Assembly: GCA_017633985.1 (NCBI GenBank)
Contig: JAGBOF010000019.1
Coordinates: forward strand, 62,001-126,000
Direction: 5' to 3'
DNA from: Bacteroidales bacterium
Lineage (GTDB): Bacteria > Bacteroidota > Bacteroidia > Bacteroidales > P3
DNA: 64,000 nucleotides
In this document: in pieces, positions 35,606-44,639 of the stretch
Layout of the letters: the number at the start of each line of letters is the position of its first letter
Numbering within the stretch: the first letter of the stretch is position 1
Notes under the pieces: model-generated
The model's input: the letters and a program-made list of their open reading frames with translations, nothing else
Told to the model about the DNA's origin: nothing
Databases searched by the model: none
Program-made: the position numbers and the translations under genes

Positions 35606-36589
35606 TTATTCTATTCCTGAAAAATATTTCATGTATTGAACACGGAAGAATGACGAGGCTCTGTCATTTTTATCTATAGCCAAACGTCCTTTAAAATCAT
35701 TTATCTTATGATATTTCTTCTCTTCCATCCACTGTCTTAACAGATTGTTGGCATTTTCTATAAAATCGGCTCCTTCCGTATATAATGCAGAAGCCACTTG
35801 TACTGTATTGGCACCGGCAAGCAACAACTTGACAATGTCTTCAGGTTTATGAACTCCTCCGCCTGCGGTAAGAGGGCAATTAACCAACTTGGAAAGTATA
35901 GCAGTCCATCTTATAGTGTGATATAATTCGTCTTCGGAGGAAAGAATATTAACAGGCTTAACGGTTTGTTCGTTTATATCTATATCATGTTCGATAAAAC
36001 GGTTAAAAATAGATAAATTGGCAATTCCCATCCATGAAAGTTTTTGGCAAAGTTTTGCAAGAGCTGCCGAATACGAACTTATTTTTAAAGAAAGCGGTAA
36101 ACTTACGGAACGTCTCATTATTTGGATTGTATCCTGATACACTTGCTCCACATCTTCACTTGAAGTATTAATATTAGTAGGCATTATGAACATATTAAGC
36201 TCCAAGCCGTCCGCTCCTGCCTGCTCAACGGCGGAAGCAAACTGTATCCATTCATTTGCAGATACACAATTTATGCTTGCAATTATAGGAATATCCGTAC
36301 TTTCTTTTGCTTGACGGATAAGGTTAAGATATTTATCAACATTATCATGCTTTGTATGCTCTGCAATGTATGAGTAGGCTTCCGCCATCTCACCCGCATT
36401 TTGCATAAGACGCATGTTATTGCTTATTTCTTGTGAAATTTGTTCTTCGAACAAAGATTTAAGGATAACGGCACCCACACCTTTATCTTCCAACAATTTG
36501 ATGTTGCCCACTTCTGCGGTTTTACCGCAACTTCCTGCTATAACGGGACTCTTTATTGTGCGTCCCATGAAATTAGTACTTATATCCAT
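35606..36589 (-). CDS. Dihydroorotate dehydrogenase-like flavoprotein
   Basis: 327 residues with a TIM-barrel, FMN-binding DHOD fold: MGRTIKSPVIAGSCG at the start, IPIIASINCVSANEW (the position of the active-site Cys/Ser loop), GADGLELNMF, LSLKISSY (FMN Lys) and PLTAGGGVHKPEDIVKLLLAGANTVQVASALY. This class in Bacteroidales is annotated DHOD-like; the true pyrD is usually separate and the substrate of this paralogue is unknown. Promoter box TACTTTTG on minus at 36615-36622 and a good GGGAG ribosome site. Confidence 0.83.
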   Translation of the reverse strand: MDISTNFMGRTIKSPVIAGSCGKTAEVGNIKLLEDKGVGAVILKSLFEEQISQEISNNMRLMQNAGEMAEAYSYIAEHTKHDNVDKYLNLIRQAKESTDIPIIASINCVSANEWIQFASAVEQAGADGLELNMFIMPTNINTSSEDVEQVYQDTIQIMRRSVSLPLSLKISSYSAALAKLCQKLSWMGIANLSIFNRFIEHDIDINEQTVKPVNILSSEDELYHTIRWTAILSKLVNCPLTAGGGVHKPEDIVKLLLAGANTVQVASALYTEGADFIENANNLLRQWMEEKKYHKINDFKGRLAIDKNDRASSFFRVQYMKYFSGIE

Positions 36590-36614
36590 TTCACTCCCTT
36601 ATAAAAATAATGTA

Positions 36615-36622
36615 CAAAAGTA
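36615..36622 (-). promoter_or_regulatory. -7 box TACTTTTG
   Basis: Minus-strand TAnnTTTG match 25 bp upstream of the DHOD-like ATG at 36589. Confidence 0.6.
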
Positions 36623-36726
36623 TAAATTTATTTCCGTATGAACAAACTTTTCTTTGTTTTTTTTCAAAAAATTTATATTTTTATAAAAATTTTACAAAAA
36701 ATTGCCGTTGTTTTAATTAAATATCA

Positions 36727-36734
36727 TATCTTTG
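36727..36734 (+). promoter_or_regulatory. -7 box TATCTTTG
   Basis: TAnnTTTG match with a TTG at 36702-36704 or 36708-36710 as possible -33; ATG at 36801. Confidence 0.62.
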
Positions 36735-36800
36735 CAAACTGAAAATTTTATAAGGTAAAAAATAAAAATGGTATTTTAATAAGCAAAACCGACAAATAAA

Positions 36801-37529
36801 ATGAAAGAAAAAATGGAAGAAAATTCTCAAAACGTAGCTAACGTAAAACAAAATGCAGAAAAAGAAGAAAAAAATCTTCAAATCGGTGATATAATATCCA
36901 AAACCGAACTTTTCATTGAGAAAAATAAAAAAACACTTATCATTATTATTGCTGCTGCAGTAATTTTGATTGCAGCGTTTTGTCTTTATAAATTCTGGTA
37001 TATGCCTTCCCAAGAGAAAAAAGCCGAAAACGAAATGTTTGCTGCTGAACAATATTTCATTCAGGAAGACTATAATAAAGCCCTTAAGGGTGACGGTAAG
37101 AACGTAGGATTAATTGCAATCAGCGAGGATTATTCTTCTACAAAGCACGGAAAGCTTGCCAAGTTTTATATCGGTCGTATTTATCTTGAACAGGGTAAAT
37201 ATCAGGACGCAATAGATAATTTTGAAGGTTTTAACCCTAAAGACGCTTTTATGGCATCACAAAACAAAGCTCTTATTGCAGATGCATACTGGGAATTGAA
37301 CAATGTGGATAAGGCAATATCTTATTACAACGATGCAGTAAAACAAAATCCTAACAACTTTACTACCCCTGTTATTCTTATGAAATTGGGTGCAGCTTAC
37401 GAAGTAAAGAAAGACTTCAACAAAGCATTGGAATGCTACAAACAAATAAAAACTGATTATCCGCGTTCACCTGAATACTCTCAAATAGAGAAATACATAT
37501 CAAGAGCGGAAGCTCTTTTGGGCAAATAA
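36801..37529 (+). CDS. Membrane-anchored TPR protein (YfgM-like)
   Basis: 242 residues: a charged cytoplasmic N-terminus (about 1-50), one membrane helix (LIIIIAAAVILIAAFCLYKFW, about 51-72), then an outside domain with TPR-type helix pairs (KFYIGRIYLEQGKYQDAIDNF, LIADAYWELNNVDKAISYYN, LKLGAAYE-like). The layout matches YfgM-like proteins linked to the secretion ancillary machinery. Strong single-gene unit with its own promoter and a terminator at 37560-37584. Confidence 0.85.
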   Translation: MKEKMEENSQNVANVKQNAEKEEKNLQIGDIISKTELFIEKNKKTLIIIIAAAVILIAAFCLYKFWYMPSQEKKAENEMFAAEQYFIQEDYNKALKGDGKNVGLIAISEDYSSTKHGKLAKFYIGRIYLEQGKYQDAIDNFEGFNPKDAFMASQNKALIADAYWELNNVDKAISYYNDAVKQNPNNFTTPVILMKLGAAYEVKKDFNKALECYKQIKTDYPRSPEYSQIEKYISRAEALLGK

Positions 37530-37559
37530 GAAAATGTTTTTTCCTTTCTATATGTTTTT

Positions 37560-37590
37560 GAAGCCGCATTGTTAATACGGCTTCTTTTTT
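37560..37590 (+). terminator. Intrinsic terminator after TPR gene
   Basis: Stem 37560-37570 with 37574-37584 (11 bp, one mismatch), loop of 3 nt, then TTTTTT. Confidence 0.75.
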
Positions 37591-37668
37591 ATTTATCAAA
37601 GACCCGCACCTATAGGCAAAATTTCCTTTTTATTTAATTATGGTATATCTATTTAGGACTTTTTACAC

Positions 37669-37676
37669 TATCTTTG
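37669..37676 (+). promoter_or_regulatory. -7 box TATCTTTG
   Basis: TAnnTTTG match 25 bp upstream of the TonB receptor ATG at 37702. Confidence 0.6.
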
Positions 37677-37701
37677 CAAAATAATTTTAGTATACATTAA
37701 T

Positions 37702-39567
37702 ATGAAAAGACTGATTATTCCGCTGTTTGCAATTATTATGACATGCCAAACAATGCATGCACAAAATGACAGCATAAAAAGCATAGGTTTAAATGAAATA
37801 ACAGTTACCGGAACAAGAAACGAAACCGAAATAAGAAACCTTCCCGTAACGATTTCAGTTATTAACAGACAGCAACTTTCACAGGAAAACAACCTTAATA
37901 TACTTCCTTCCGTATCTCAATATGTACCCGGAGTATTTGTAACCGACAGAGGTATTCTCGGATATGGCGTTTCAACCAATTCTTCGGGCAGTATCAAAAT
38001 AAGAGGTATCGGTTCTATGGCGAATATGCTGGTCTTGATTGACGGGCTGCCGCAATATGCAGGACTATACGGTCATCCTATTGCCGACGTTTATCAAACA
38101 ATGATGGCTGAAAAAGTTGAAGTTCTCCGCGGACCTGCATCCATGATTTACGGATCCAATGCAATGGGCGGTGTGCTTAATATAGTAACCCGCAGAATGC
38201 AGGAACAAGGACTTAAAACCGACATTTCCTTACAAGGCGGTTCTTACGGAACATTCGAAGGCAACGTTATAAACAGATTCCGCAAAGATAAATTTTCAAG
38301 CATTTTAGGCTTTAATTACGGCCGTACCGACGGGCACCGAAAGGATATGGATTTCGATCAATTTTCGGGATTCATCAAATTGAGTTATGACATCAATAAA
38401 TTCTGGAATCTCAACAGTGATGTAAATATATCACACTTCAATTCCCAAAATCCTGGTGAAATATCTTCGCATATATTTGATAATATAATGCATGTAACAA
38501 GAGGAATGGCTGCTTTGAATTTAGTAAACGATTACAAAAGAACCTCGGGAGCCGTTCGTATCTTCTATAATTGGGGACATCATAAAATAAACGACGGATA
38601 CAAAGAAGGAGGAACTCCGCGTACAAACTATTATTTGCATGATGATCTGATGGGCGGGGTGAGCATCTATCAAAGTGCATCGCTTTTCAAAGGCAATACA
38701 CTGACAGTAGGCTTTGATTACCAACATTTCGGAGGAAATGCGTGGAACGAACCTATTAACGGCGGCGATAAAACTGTTATTATTGACAAAACACAAGATG
38801 AAACGGCAGCTTATGCCGATTTCCGCCAGATTCTAACCTCTTATCTGACCGTTGATGCAGGTATCCGTATTGACAACCACTCTCAATCAGGAACACAGAT
38901 TATTCCCCAAGGCGGTTTAACACTTCTTTTGCCTTATGAGAGCGAATTACGGGCTGTTATAAGCAAAGGTTTCAGAAATCCTACTATAAGGGAATTGTAT
39001 ATGTATGCTCCTGCCAATGACAAACTGAAAGCCGAGAAACTTATGAATTATGAATTGTCTTACAAACAAAGGCTTTTAAACAACCGTTTGCGTTACGGGT
39101 TGAATGTATTCTATTTAAAAGCCGATAATTTGATAGAAACGGCAATGATTGACGGTAAACCGAGAAATATAAATACAGGAGAAATTGAGAATTGGGGAAT
39201 TGAGGGCGAAATATTCTTCAATCTTTACCGCAATTTGAATATTAACGCCAATTACAGCTACCTTCACATGAAGAATCCTTTGATTGCAGCTCCCGAACAC
39301 AAGTTTTATTTAGGCGGACATTACAAAATAAAAGATTTTACAATCACTTCTGGCTTGCAATATGTTGCAGGATTATACACAACGGTAGGTTCATCGGAAA
39401 ACAAAGAGAACTTTTTGCTTTGGAACATGAATCTTGACTATAGAATCATGAAAGGACTGCACGTATTTGTCAAAGGGGAAAATCTGTTAGACCGCAAATA
39501 TGAAATAAACTACGGATTCCCTATGCCGGGTGCTACATTTATGGTAGGTATCAACACCTCATTCTGA
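37702..39567 (+). CDS. TonB-dependent receptor, siderophore/cobalamin type
   Basis: 621 residues: signal peptide ending TMHAQ, TonB-box-like LNEITVTGTRNE, a plug with SIKIRGIGSMANMLVLIDGLPQ split by family variation, then VEVLRGPASMIYGSNAMGGVLNIVT, and a barrel ending GATFMVGINTSF with a terminal Phe. No carboxypeptidase-like N-domain, so it belongs to the classical iron/B12 receptor type. A possible partner is the periplasmic binding protein at 58347, but the genes are 19 kb apart. Monocistronic, with its own promoter and terminator. Confidence 0.9.
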   Translation: MKRLIIPLFAIIMTCQTMHAQNDSIKSIGLNEITVTGTRNETEIRNLPVTISVINRQQLSQENNLNILPSVSQYVPGVFVTDRGILGYGVSTNSSGSIKIRGIGSMANMLVLIDGLPQYAGLYGHPIADVYQTMMAEKVEVLRGPASMIYGSNAMGGVLNIVTRRMQEQGLKTDISLQGGSYGTFEGNVINRFRKDKFSSILGFNYGRTDGHRKDMDFDQFSGFIKLSYDINKFWNLNSDVNISHFNSQNPGEISSHIFDNIMHVTRGMAALNLVNDYKRTSGAVRIFYNWGHHKINDGYKEGGTPRTNYYLHDDLMGGVSIYQSASLFKGNTLTVGFDYQHFGGNAWNEPINGGDKTVIIDKTQDETAAYADFRQILTSYLTVDAGIRIDNHSQSGTQIIPQGGLTLLLPYESELRAVISKGFRNPTIRELYMYAPANDKLKAEKLMNYELSYKQRLLNNRLRYGLNVFYLKADNLIETAMIDGKPRNINTGEIENWGIEGEIFFNLYRNLNINANYSYLHMKNPLIAAPEHKFYLGGHYKIKDFTITSGLQYVAGLYTTVGSSENKENFLLWNMNLDYRIMKGLHVFVKGENLLDRKYEINYGFPMPGATFMVGINTSF

Positions 39568-39585
39568 TTTGATGACAAAAAACCA

Positions 39586-39640
39586 AAACGGTATCTTAAT
39601 ACAACCGCATTAACAGCCGGTTTTAAGATACCGTTTCTTT
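39586..39640. terminator. Bidirectional terminator between TonB receptor and beta-CASP gene
   Basis: Perfect 14-bp stem (39586-39599 and 39623-39636), with a second small stem (39603-39607 and 39618-39622) in the loop. Convergent gap without a family A array. Confidence 0.75.
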
Positions 39641-39681
39641 AATATATATAATTGTAAGGTTATTGTATCTCCCCTAGAAAC

Positions 39682-41103
39682 CTATTGCAAATCTAATTTA
39701 TCCCTTTTGCTCGGAATAAACAGATTCTTAAATCCATTTTCACGCAAATGCTTTGCAAACTTCATCTGGGTTTGTTCTTCTCCGTGCACTATACAGATAC
39801 GTTTCAACTGATTTTTGTCCTGACATGATATAAAACGCGTCATTTCATCGCAATCGCCGTGTGCGGAATACGATTCTATTTTCATAACATCAGCCCTTAC
39901 GGGATGTTTGATACCGAAAATCGAAACTTCCCTGTCTCCGCGCAAAATCTTATGTCCTAACGTAGAAGGCGTACAATATCCTACGCCCAAAATAGTAGTA
40001 GACGGTTTCTCGATATTATTAGCTATATGATGCTTTACTCTTCCTGCCTCCATCATTCCGCTTGAGGATATGATAATGCACGGCAATAAGGAATAGTTCA
40101 GTTGTTTGCTTTCTTCCACCGATTGTACGAAATGAAGTTTATCAAATCCGAACGGATCGGGATCTATTTTCATAAACTCCTGCAGTTCGGAATTAAAATC
40201 CTCTTGATGCAATTTGAATATATTTGTGGCATTTAAACTAAGCGGAGAATCAACATAAACTTCCACAGGAGGTAATTGTCCCGTTTCCCATAGGTAATTC
40301 AAAGCGAAAATAATGTCCTGCGCCCTTCCTACGGCAAATGACGGAATTATTAACTTGCCGCGCTTTTTCAAACATGTCTTTTTGACAATCGAAAGCAATT
40401 CCAAATCACTTTGTTTAAGCGGTTCATGTGTGCGGTCACCGTAAGTGGATTCCATAATCAGATAATCCGCCTGCGGGAAAGGCTGCGGTTCTTTAAGGAT
40501 TCTGCCGTTATAACGGCCTATGTCGCCTGTATATGCGATACGTATGGCTTTTCTCTCTCCGTTTTCATCTTTTGCGTCGGTAAACAACTTGATATTGCAT
40601 GTAGCACTGCCCAAGATATGTCCGTTATCGGTAAACATAACGCTGAAATCACCGAAACGCATTTCCTTGTTATAAGGTACGGAAATAAAATACTGCATTG
40701 AATTGCGCGCATCCTCCGCCGTATATATCGGTTCTACGGGTTCAAGACCTTGAAGTTCTCTTTTTTTGTTGAATGTGGCAGTATCCTGCTCTTGAATCTT
40801 ACCTGCATCTATCAAAAGTATATTGCATAAATCCCTTGTGGCAGGCGTACAAACCACCGTTCCGTTAAAACCGAGTTTGATTATATAAGGAATCAATCCG
40901 CAATGGTCTATATGCGCATGGGAAAGTATCAAATAATCTATTTCACGCGGATCAAAGCCCAAATCCCTGTTGTCGGTGTCGGTTTCCAACCCTTTGCCTT
41001 GGTACATTCCGCAATCCAAAAGTATTTTTGTCCCGTTATCTGTTGTTATTAAATGTTTGCTGCCCGTAACCTCTTTCGCAGCTCCTAAAAACTGTATATT
41101 CAT
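39682..41103 (-). CDS. Beta-CASP metallo-beta-lactamase-fold ribonuclease
   Basis: 473 residues. Zinc motifs HAHIDHCG (with Asp-His) and NGHILGSA in the lactamase domain, then the beta-CASP segment (VYVDSPL, IIISSSGMMEAGR) and the C-terminal SAHGD and VHGEEQT motifs. These are CPSF-73/YSH1-like RNA endonucleases or exonucleases; the bacterial members act in RNA processing, target unknown. The 5' leader likely contains family A array 9, since a minus-strand TACTTTTG box is upstream of it at 41276-41283. Confidence 0.88.
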   Translation of the reverse strand: MNIQFLGAAKEVTGSKHLITTDNGTKILLDCGMYQGKGLETDTDNRDLGFDPREIDYLILSHAHIDHCGLIPYIIKLGFNGTVVCTPATRDLCNILLIDAGKIQEQDTATFNKKRELQGLEPVEPIYTAEDARNSMQYFISVPYNKEMRFGDFSVMFTDNGHILGSATCNIKLFTDAKDENGERKAIRIAYTGDIGRYNGRILKEPQPFPQADYLIMESTYGDRTHEPLKQSDLELLSIVKKTCLKKRGKLIIPSFAVGRAQDIIFALNYLWETGQLPPVEVYVDSPLSLNATNIFKLHQEDFNSELQEFMKIDPDPFGFDKLHFVQSVEESKQLNYSLLPCIIISSSGMMEAGRVKHHIANNIEKPSTTILGVGYCTPSTLGHKILRGDREVSIFGIKHPVRADVMKIESYSAHGDCDEMTRFISCQDKNQLKRICIVHGEEQTQMKFAKHLRENGFKNLFIPSKRDKLDLQ

Positions 41104-41150
41104 TAGCTTTTTCTGTTATTTTTATTATCTTGAATTACAATTCATTACAA

Positions 41151-41253
41151 AAAGACGGCGTTTAAAGAAATTTTTATCGCTGATTAGTAAATTTTCGTCG
41201 CAGATCAGTAAATTTTTATCGCAGATCAGTAAATCAAAACAGCGCTTTATTTT
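41151..41253. repeat. Family A phased array 9, inside a 5' leader
   Basis: Five units with GC at 41158, 41179, 41200, 41221 and 41242: exactly 21 bp each. Outer ACGGCG and AGCGCT cores around TCGCTGATT, TCGCAGATC and TCGCAGATC. It is the only family A array in a divergent gap. Confidence 0.9.
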
Positions 41254-41275
41254 CACCCGTTTTTGTAATTTTCAG

Positions 41276-41283
41276 CAAAAGTA
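41276..41283 (-). promoter_or_regulatory. -7 box TACTTTTG, beta-CASP gene
   Basis: Minus-strand TAnnTTTG match 172 bp upstream of the ATG at 41103; array 9 would then be transcribed as part of the leader. Confidence 0.45.
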
Positions 41284-41374
41284 ATATTTTTTATCATAAT
41301 TCGGGACGTTTTTTCAGATTATTTATTGTAATTTCGCAATCCAAATCAGTTTTTGCGTAAAATAGACAATAAAA

Positions 41375-42058
41375 ATGAAAAAGAATACTGCAATATCTTT
41401 AATCCTTCCTGCATTGCTGTGTCTTACAGTGATGTACGGATGCCGTAAAAGTGCATCTACGGAAAACGGCACTATACAGGAAGATGACAACAATATAACC
41501 CTGTTAAAGGGAATGTCAGTCGGTACGATGAATCTGAACGATACGGCTAACAATATCAAAGGAAAAATAATTTTTCCGCGCAATCTACGTAAAGAAAGCG
41601 GCAATGTCAATGTAGATCCTGCCGTAAAATTTATCACCGACGACCTTCACGTATTTGCGAACAATGTAAAAAACCGTGAAAACAAGGATACATCTGATGC
41701 AAACTACTACTTGATGAGCATAAAAAGCTTTTGGGAACAGGACGATATCATAAGCGTTGCCTACGATAAGAAAGAACATTATTCAGGCAAAGCCGACACG
41801 GTAAAAACGGTAGTGACGTTCAATTATAATAAAGAAACGGAACAACCGTTGGACTTCTTTGACGTGTTTAATGTCAATAATACCAATTTGGATCAGTTCA
41901 ACAAAGCATTTAATTCCGCATTTACTTTGGCGGAACTTAAAGATATAGGTTTTTATTTTGACAAAGACAATTTGTGGTTGTACTGTATAAAGGCGGATTC
42001 GGTATATAAGACCGCACAACCGAAGAAAAAGGTTAAGAAATTTATGATTAATGACTAA
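41375..42058 (+). CDS. Lipoprotein, possibly DUF3298/RsiV-like
   Basis: 227 residues; signal peptide with C after MYG (residue about 23). The mature part has a long alpha/beta domain (YYLMSIKSFWEQDDIISVAYD, then VVTFNYNKETEQPLDFFDVF, then IGFYFDKDNLWLY) reminiscent of the DUF3298 domain of RsiV-like lysozyme-binding proteins, but the similarity is by eye only. Its neighbour in the same operon is a GH25 lysozyme, with which it overlaps by 8 bp (42051-42058), which is at least consistent. Near-consensus TAATTTCG is upstream. Confidence 0.6.
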   Translation: MKKNTAISLILPALLCLTVMYGCRKSASTENGTIQEDDNNITLLKGMSVGTMNLNDTANNIKGKIIFPRNLRKESGNVNVDPAVKFITDDLHVFANNVKNRENKDTSDANYYLMSIKSFWEQDDIISVAYDKKEHYSGKADTVKTVVTFNYNKETEQPLDFFDVFNVNNTNLDQFNKAFNSAFTLAELKDIGFYFDKDNLWLYCIKADSVYKTAQPKKKVKKFMIND

Positions 42059-42899
42059 AAAGAGCAAAAAATTGACAAAAAGGGCATTGATAATATCAAC
42101 CGTTCTGGTAATCCTTTCCGTATTTGCAAGTGTTGTTTACGTATACGGAATAGATTATTACAGGAAATACTATGCCTGCCCGGAATTGGCAATGGATTAT
42201 GACAAATATCCGGTAACCGGCATTGACATTTCGGCACATCAAGGGAAAATAGATTGGAAGATAGTGTCGGAAAGTAAAGTTTCGTTTGCTTTTTTAAAGG
42301 CTACGGAAGGTGCGGACTTCGTTGACAAGAAATTTTCCGATAATTGGAAGACCGCAAAGGAGAACAACGTGGTCGTAGGTGCCTATTTGTTTTTCCGTTT
42401 CAATAAAGACGGCAGACTGCAAGCGAAAAATTATATAAACGTTGTCAAACTTACGGACAACGATCTGCCTCCTGTTGTGGATTTTGAGGCATCTTACGGT
42501 AACAGATTGGGAAAATACAATTCCAAATACATGCAAAACCAACTTCTTAAATGTTTAAGGGAGTTGGAAAAGCATTACGGCTGCAAACCTATCATATATA
42601 CCAATACGGAAACATATACAAAATATATTAAAGGCAACTTTGATGATTATCCTTTGTGGATATGCAAACTTTGCAACGAACCTGACAAAAAGGTTGACTG
42701 GAAATTCTGGCAGTATTCGCACAAAGGTTCCGTTGCGGGAATAAAAGGCAATGTTGATATGAATATCTTTAACGGTACATATACGGATTTCGTGGATTTT
42801 ATATACAATGCCCACGGTAAAAAAACGAAAAAAGATGCAAGAACGCAAAACCGTCCTACTAATAGACGAAACCCATCCAATACTCCTAAAAAAGCTTGA
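42051..42899 (+). CDS. GH25 lysozyme, membrane-anchored
   Basis: 282 residues: basic N-terminus, one membrane helix (IISTVLVILSVFASVVYVYG, about 14-33), then a GH25 domain. GH25 marks: VTGIDISAHQGKIDWK (catalytic Asp), FAFLKATEGADFVD, VVGAYLFFRF, LPPVVDFEA (Asp-x-Glu) and FWQYSHKGSVAGIKGNVDMN. It cleaves the MurNAc-GlcNAc bond of peptidoglycan and would act in the periplasm, for wall remodelling. The last 27 residues are very basic and encoded by the sequence that also carries the start of the next gene. Overlaps its upstream neighbour by 8 bp. Confidence 0.9.
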   Translation: MTKKSKKLTKRALIISTVLVILSVFASVVYVYGIDYYRKYYACPELAMDYDKYPVTGIDISAHQGKIDWKIVSESKVSFAFLKATEGADFVDKKFSDNWKTAKENNVVVGAYLFFRFNKDGRLQAKNYINVVKLTDNDLPPVVDFEASYGNRLGKYNSKYMQNQLLKCLRELEKHYGCKPIIYTNTETYTKYIKGNFDDYPLWICKLCNEPDKKVDWKFWQYSHKGSVAGIKGNVDMNIFNGTYTDFVDFIYNAHGKKTKKDARTQNRPTNRRNPSNTPKKA

Positions 42900-43785
42900 A
42901 GCAAAAGGCTATGCTATTGACTTCAAACCGCAATACACCTATAAGGATGTGCTTAACAACATATCCTTATACGATTGTATCGTAGTAAGAAGCAAAGTTA
43001 AGATTGACAAAGCCGTAATTGACAGGGCTGAAAAGCTCAAATGCATTGCCAGAAGCGGTGCGGGAATGGACGCCATAGATGTAGAGTACGCCCAAAGCAA
43101 GGGTATAAAATGCTTAAACTCTCCCGAAGGCAACCGCGATGCCGTAGGGGAACACACATTGGGACTTTTGCTTACACTTTTTAATAAAATAAATTTTGCA
43201 GACAGCCAGGTAAGGCAGGGATTGTGGCAAAGGGAAGAAAACAGAGGCATTGAAATCAAAGGAAAAACCATCGGAATCATAGGTTACGGCAATATGGGGC
43301 AGGCATTTGCCAAAAGGTTGTCGGGATTTGACTGCAAAGTAATTGCATACGACAAATACAAACACGGATTTTCCGATAATTTTGCAACAGAATGCAGCCT
43401 GGAAGAAATATTCACTTATTCCGACGTATTGTCTCTGCATGTTCCTTTAACCGAAGATACTTTTCATTTGGTTTGCAGCGGATTTATAAACAATTTTGCT
43501 AAACCGTTTTATCTGCTTAATACTTCCCGCGGCAAGGTCGTATCATTACACGATTTGGTTGAGGCAATGCAAAACGGCAAAATCAAGGGTTGCGGATTGG
43601 ATGTATCGGAAACGGAAAATTATAATCAACAAATAATAGCTGACAGCAAGTTACAAGCCGATGTTGATACGCTTTACAAAATGAAAAATACGGTTTTTAC
43701 TCCCCATGTGGCAGGTTGGACTGTTGAGTCGTATTATAAGCTTGCGGACTACTTGGCTGACAAGATTATAGCGACTTTAGAATAA
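42835..43785 (+). CDS. D-2-hydroxyacid dehydrogenase (SerA-like)
   Basis: 316 residues from ATG 42835 (ATG 42808 in frame is possible but adds a basic leader). NAD-binding GYGNMG and the acid set Arg (NTSRGKVV), Glu (VSETEN) and His (TPHVAGWT) are in place. It is of 3-phosphoglycerate dehydrogenase size without the ACT domain; the substrate could be 3-phosphoglycerate (serine pathway) or another 2-hydroxyacid. The start lies 65 bp inside the GH25 gene, in another frame. Last of three overlapping genes. Confidence 0.85.
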   Translation: MQERKTVLLIDETHPILLKKLEAKGYAIDFKPQYTYKDVLNNISLYDCIVVRSKVKIDKAVIDRAEKLKCIARSGAGMDAIDVEYAQSKGIKCLNSPEGNRDAVGEHTLGLLLTLFNKINFADSQVRQGLWQREENRGIEIKGKTIGIIGYGNMGQAFAKRLSGFDCKVIAYDKYKHGFSDNFATECSLEEIFTYSDVLSLHVPLTEDTFHLVCSGFINNFAKPFYLLNTSRGKVVSLHDLVEAMQNGKIKGCGLDVSETENYNQQIIADSKLQADVDTLYKMKNTVFTPHVAGWTVESYYKLADYLADKIIATLE

Positions 43786-43830
43786 GACTGATAACCAAGC
43801 AAATACATCAAAGCTTCATAACACCGAAAA

Positions 43831-43912
43831 AAGACGCCGTTTTAAGAAATTTTTAAGGCGTTTTAAAAAATTAATCAGGCTGATTAATTTTTTAAAACGC
43901 CTTATTATTTTT
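43831..43912. repeat. Family A phased array 10
   Basis: GC at 43836, 43858, 43879 and 43899 (22, 21, 20); outer ACGCC cores around a GGCG core and AATCAGGCTGATT. Convergent gap. Confidence 0.85.
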
Positions 43913-43926
43913 TCAAGTCTATATAT

Positions 43927-44610
43927 CTAAAATCTGTAATTCTTTTTCTTTGTAAAAGTCCAGCCTATTACGCCGCTTATACTGTATGCTATGTCTTCTT
44001 TTGATATGAGATACCCGCCGTTTACTTCGACACCCAAAAACAGATTGTCATTAAAATAGTGTTTATACACCGCATCCAATCCCAAATACATGTCATTGGA
44101 ATTGTCCGACGAGGAGGTTTTCATTTCTTTTAACTTTCCGTCGTCATAATACGGAATTTTAGTGTCGGTATTCTCCATTGTCATCAAAAATCCAACGGTA
44201 ATGCCAGCATAAAATCTGTTAAAAAACGAATTGGAGTTAATACGGCCTAAAGTAACAGACATAAGATGCTGCGAAAGCGAACCTTCGGTCGTGTAAGGAC
44301 AATCTTTATAAGTACCTTCCGTAATAACACCCGTTTCGGTTGCCGATGTAAATGAAAAATTAGTATACTTAAGTTTGCCGTACCACAAATTATTTTTGTC
44401 TATTTCGTAAGAAATACCCACAGGCAACCCTTTGGCATTGCCGTAAAGATTCCAATAATTGTTATTTATGCAATTGTACCCTATATTCAATGCAACGGAA
44501 TGCAAAGTCTTCGTCTCTTCCTTAAAGAACTTGTTTCCGTATACTTTGGATTGCGCATTAACCGCAATTATATTGCATAAAAGCACCGCTAAAAATACCG
44601 CTTTTTTCAT
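43927..44610 (-). CDS. Probable small outer-membrane beta-barrel protein
   Basis: 227 residues with a signal peptide ending AVNAQ. The mature protein shows repeated amphipathic strands (SVALNIGYNC, GLPVGISYEI, RFYAGITVGFLM, LFLGVEVNGGYLI) and the ending ISGVIGWTFTKKKNYRF; a terminal aromatic residue fits a barrel. The family is not recognised. It is 29 bp downstream of ugd, so probably co-transcribed with it, but the connection is unclear. Confidence 0.65.
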   Translation of the reverse strand: MKKAVFLAVLLCNIIAVNAQSKVYGNKFFKEETKTLHSVALNIGYNCINNNYWNLYGNAKGLPVGISYEIDKNNLWYGKLKYTNFSFTSATETGVITEGTYKDCPYTTEGSLSQHLMSVTLGRINSNSFFNRFYAGITVGFLMTMENTDTKIPYYDDGKLKEMKTSSSDNSNDMYLGLDAVYKHYFNDNLFLGVEVNGGYLISKEDIAYSISGVIGWTFTKKKNYRF

Positions 44611-44639
44611 CTTCTTATATTCTTATCTGTTTTATATGC

